NCBI GenBank assembly: GCA_003170575.1
Contig: PMZB01000102.1
Coordinates: 1-5,018 of the forward strand
Reading direction: 5' to 3'
Length of the DNA stretch: 5,018 nucleotides
Source: Chlamydiia bacterium
GTDB taxonomy: Bacteria; Chlamydiota; Chlamydiia; Chlamydiales; FEN-1388
The notes beneath the pieces were generated by a model. The model was not told the DNA's origin. It ran no database searches and saw nothing but the letters and a program-made list of their open reading frames with translations. Of this stretch, positions 4,880 to 5,018 are shown piece by piece (position 1 is the stretch's first letter; every line of letters starts with the position of its first letter). The translations under genes were made by a program, and so were the position numbers.

Positions 4880-5018
4880 CCTTATGCCCAAGCTTGACGC
4901 TTTAAAAAATTCCGAAATTATTCCTTTGTAGTATTCATACATGTTCTGTTAAACTGTAGACTGATCCAAGCGTGATATGGAAAAGCCTTGGTGTCTTCTA
5001 GGTCTAGCGGAAGGGCTT
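4880..5018 (+). other. Non-coding right end with a possible promoter and the start of an uncertain reading frame
   Basis: No gene is supported here. TTGACG (4894-4899) pairs with AATTAT (4916-4921, 16 bases) or TTATTC (4918-4923, 18 bases). TTGTAG (4926-4931) pairs with TAAACT (4950-4955) at 18 bases. Both are modest promoter candidates facing right. A frame from ATG 4977 runs 14 codons to the window edge (MEKPWCLLGLAEGL), but it has no ribosome site. The bases do not fold as a tRNA that I can see. Confidence 0.25.

Noticed and set aside
4975..5018. SRP RNA or tRNA at the right edge, suggested by GCGGAAGGGC and AAGCC/GGCTT pairing
   Set aside because: The conserved SRP loop order is not matched and no cloverleaf can be drawn in the available bases.

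Overview
The window most likely comes from a chlamydia of the amoeba-associated ('environmental') type. The clearest reason is a 607-residue protein with two tandem BTB/POZ domains and a leucine-rich-like tail. This is a eukaryote-like architecture of the kind that is expanded in Parachlamydiaceae and relatives as presumed host ubiquitin-system effectors. A short RodZ that ends right after its membrane helix, as in Chlamydia, fits the same picture. The assignment is inference; no rRNA or other marker gene is present.

Layout. The left edge (1-480) holds the first 31 codons of an unidentified leftward gene, with its own promoter and a terminator-like hairpin in its leader. Beyond it lies a 57-codon leftover of a PHP-domain nuclease (EndoQ-like/TIGR00375) and then a good sigma70-type promoter for the rightward BTB gene (481-2304). 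Next is a tight rightward pair, rodZ (2410-2814) and a DUF368 membrane protein of the PopT polyprenyl-phosphate transporter family (2821-4002). Tail to tail with it, three bases away, is a leftward secreted OB-fold (BOF/YgiW-like) protein (4006-4368).

The right end (4369-5018) is mostly non-coding. It contains a striking 167-bp near-perfect palindrome (4444-4610) with 28-bp terminal inverted repeats, which looks like a MITE or other non-autonomous mobile element. It is followed at once by a consensus promoter and a 53-residue orphan protein with a strong ribosome binding site (4718-4879). The last 139 bases hold no gene I can support.

How the genes fit together. rodZ and the popT-like gene form a probable operon linking MreB-directed wall or septum placement to recycling of the lipid carrier for wall precursors. 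That is a sensible pairing in a chlamydia, where peptidoglycan is made mainly at the division site. The BOF protein is a cell-envelope protein of unknown job. The BTB protein is probably host-directed and unrelated to its neighbours. The clipped nuclease gene, the palindromic element and the orphan small gene suggest that both flanks have been rearranged, while the rodZ-popT core is conserved housekeeping.
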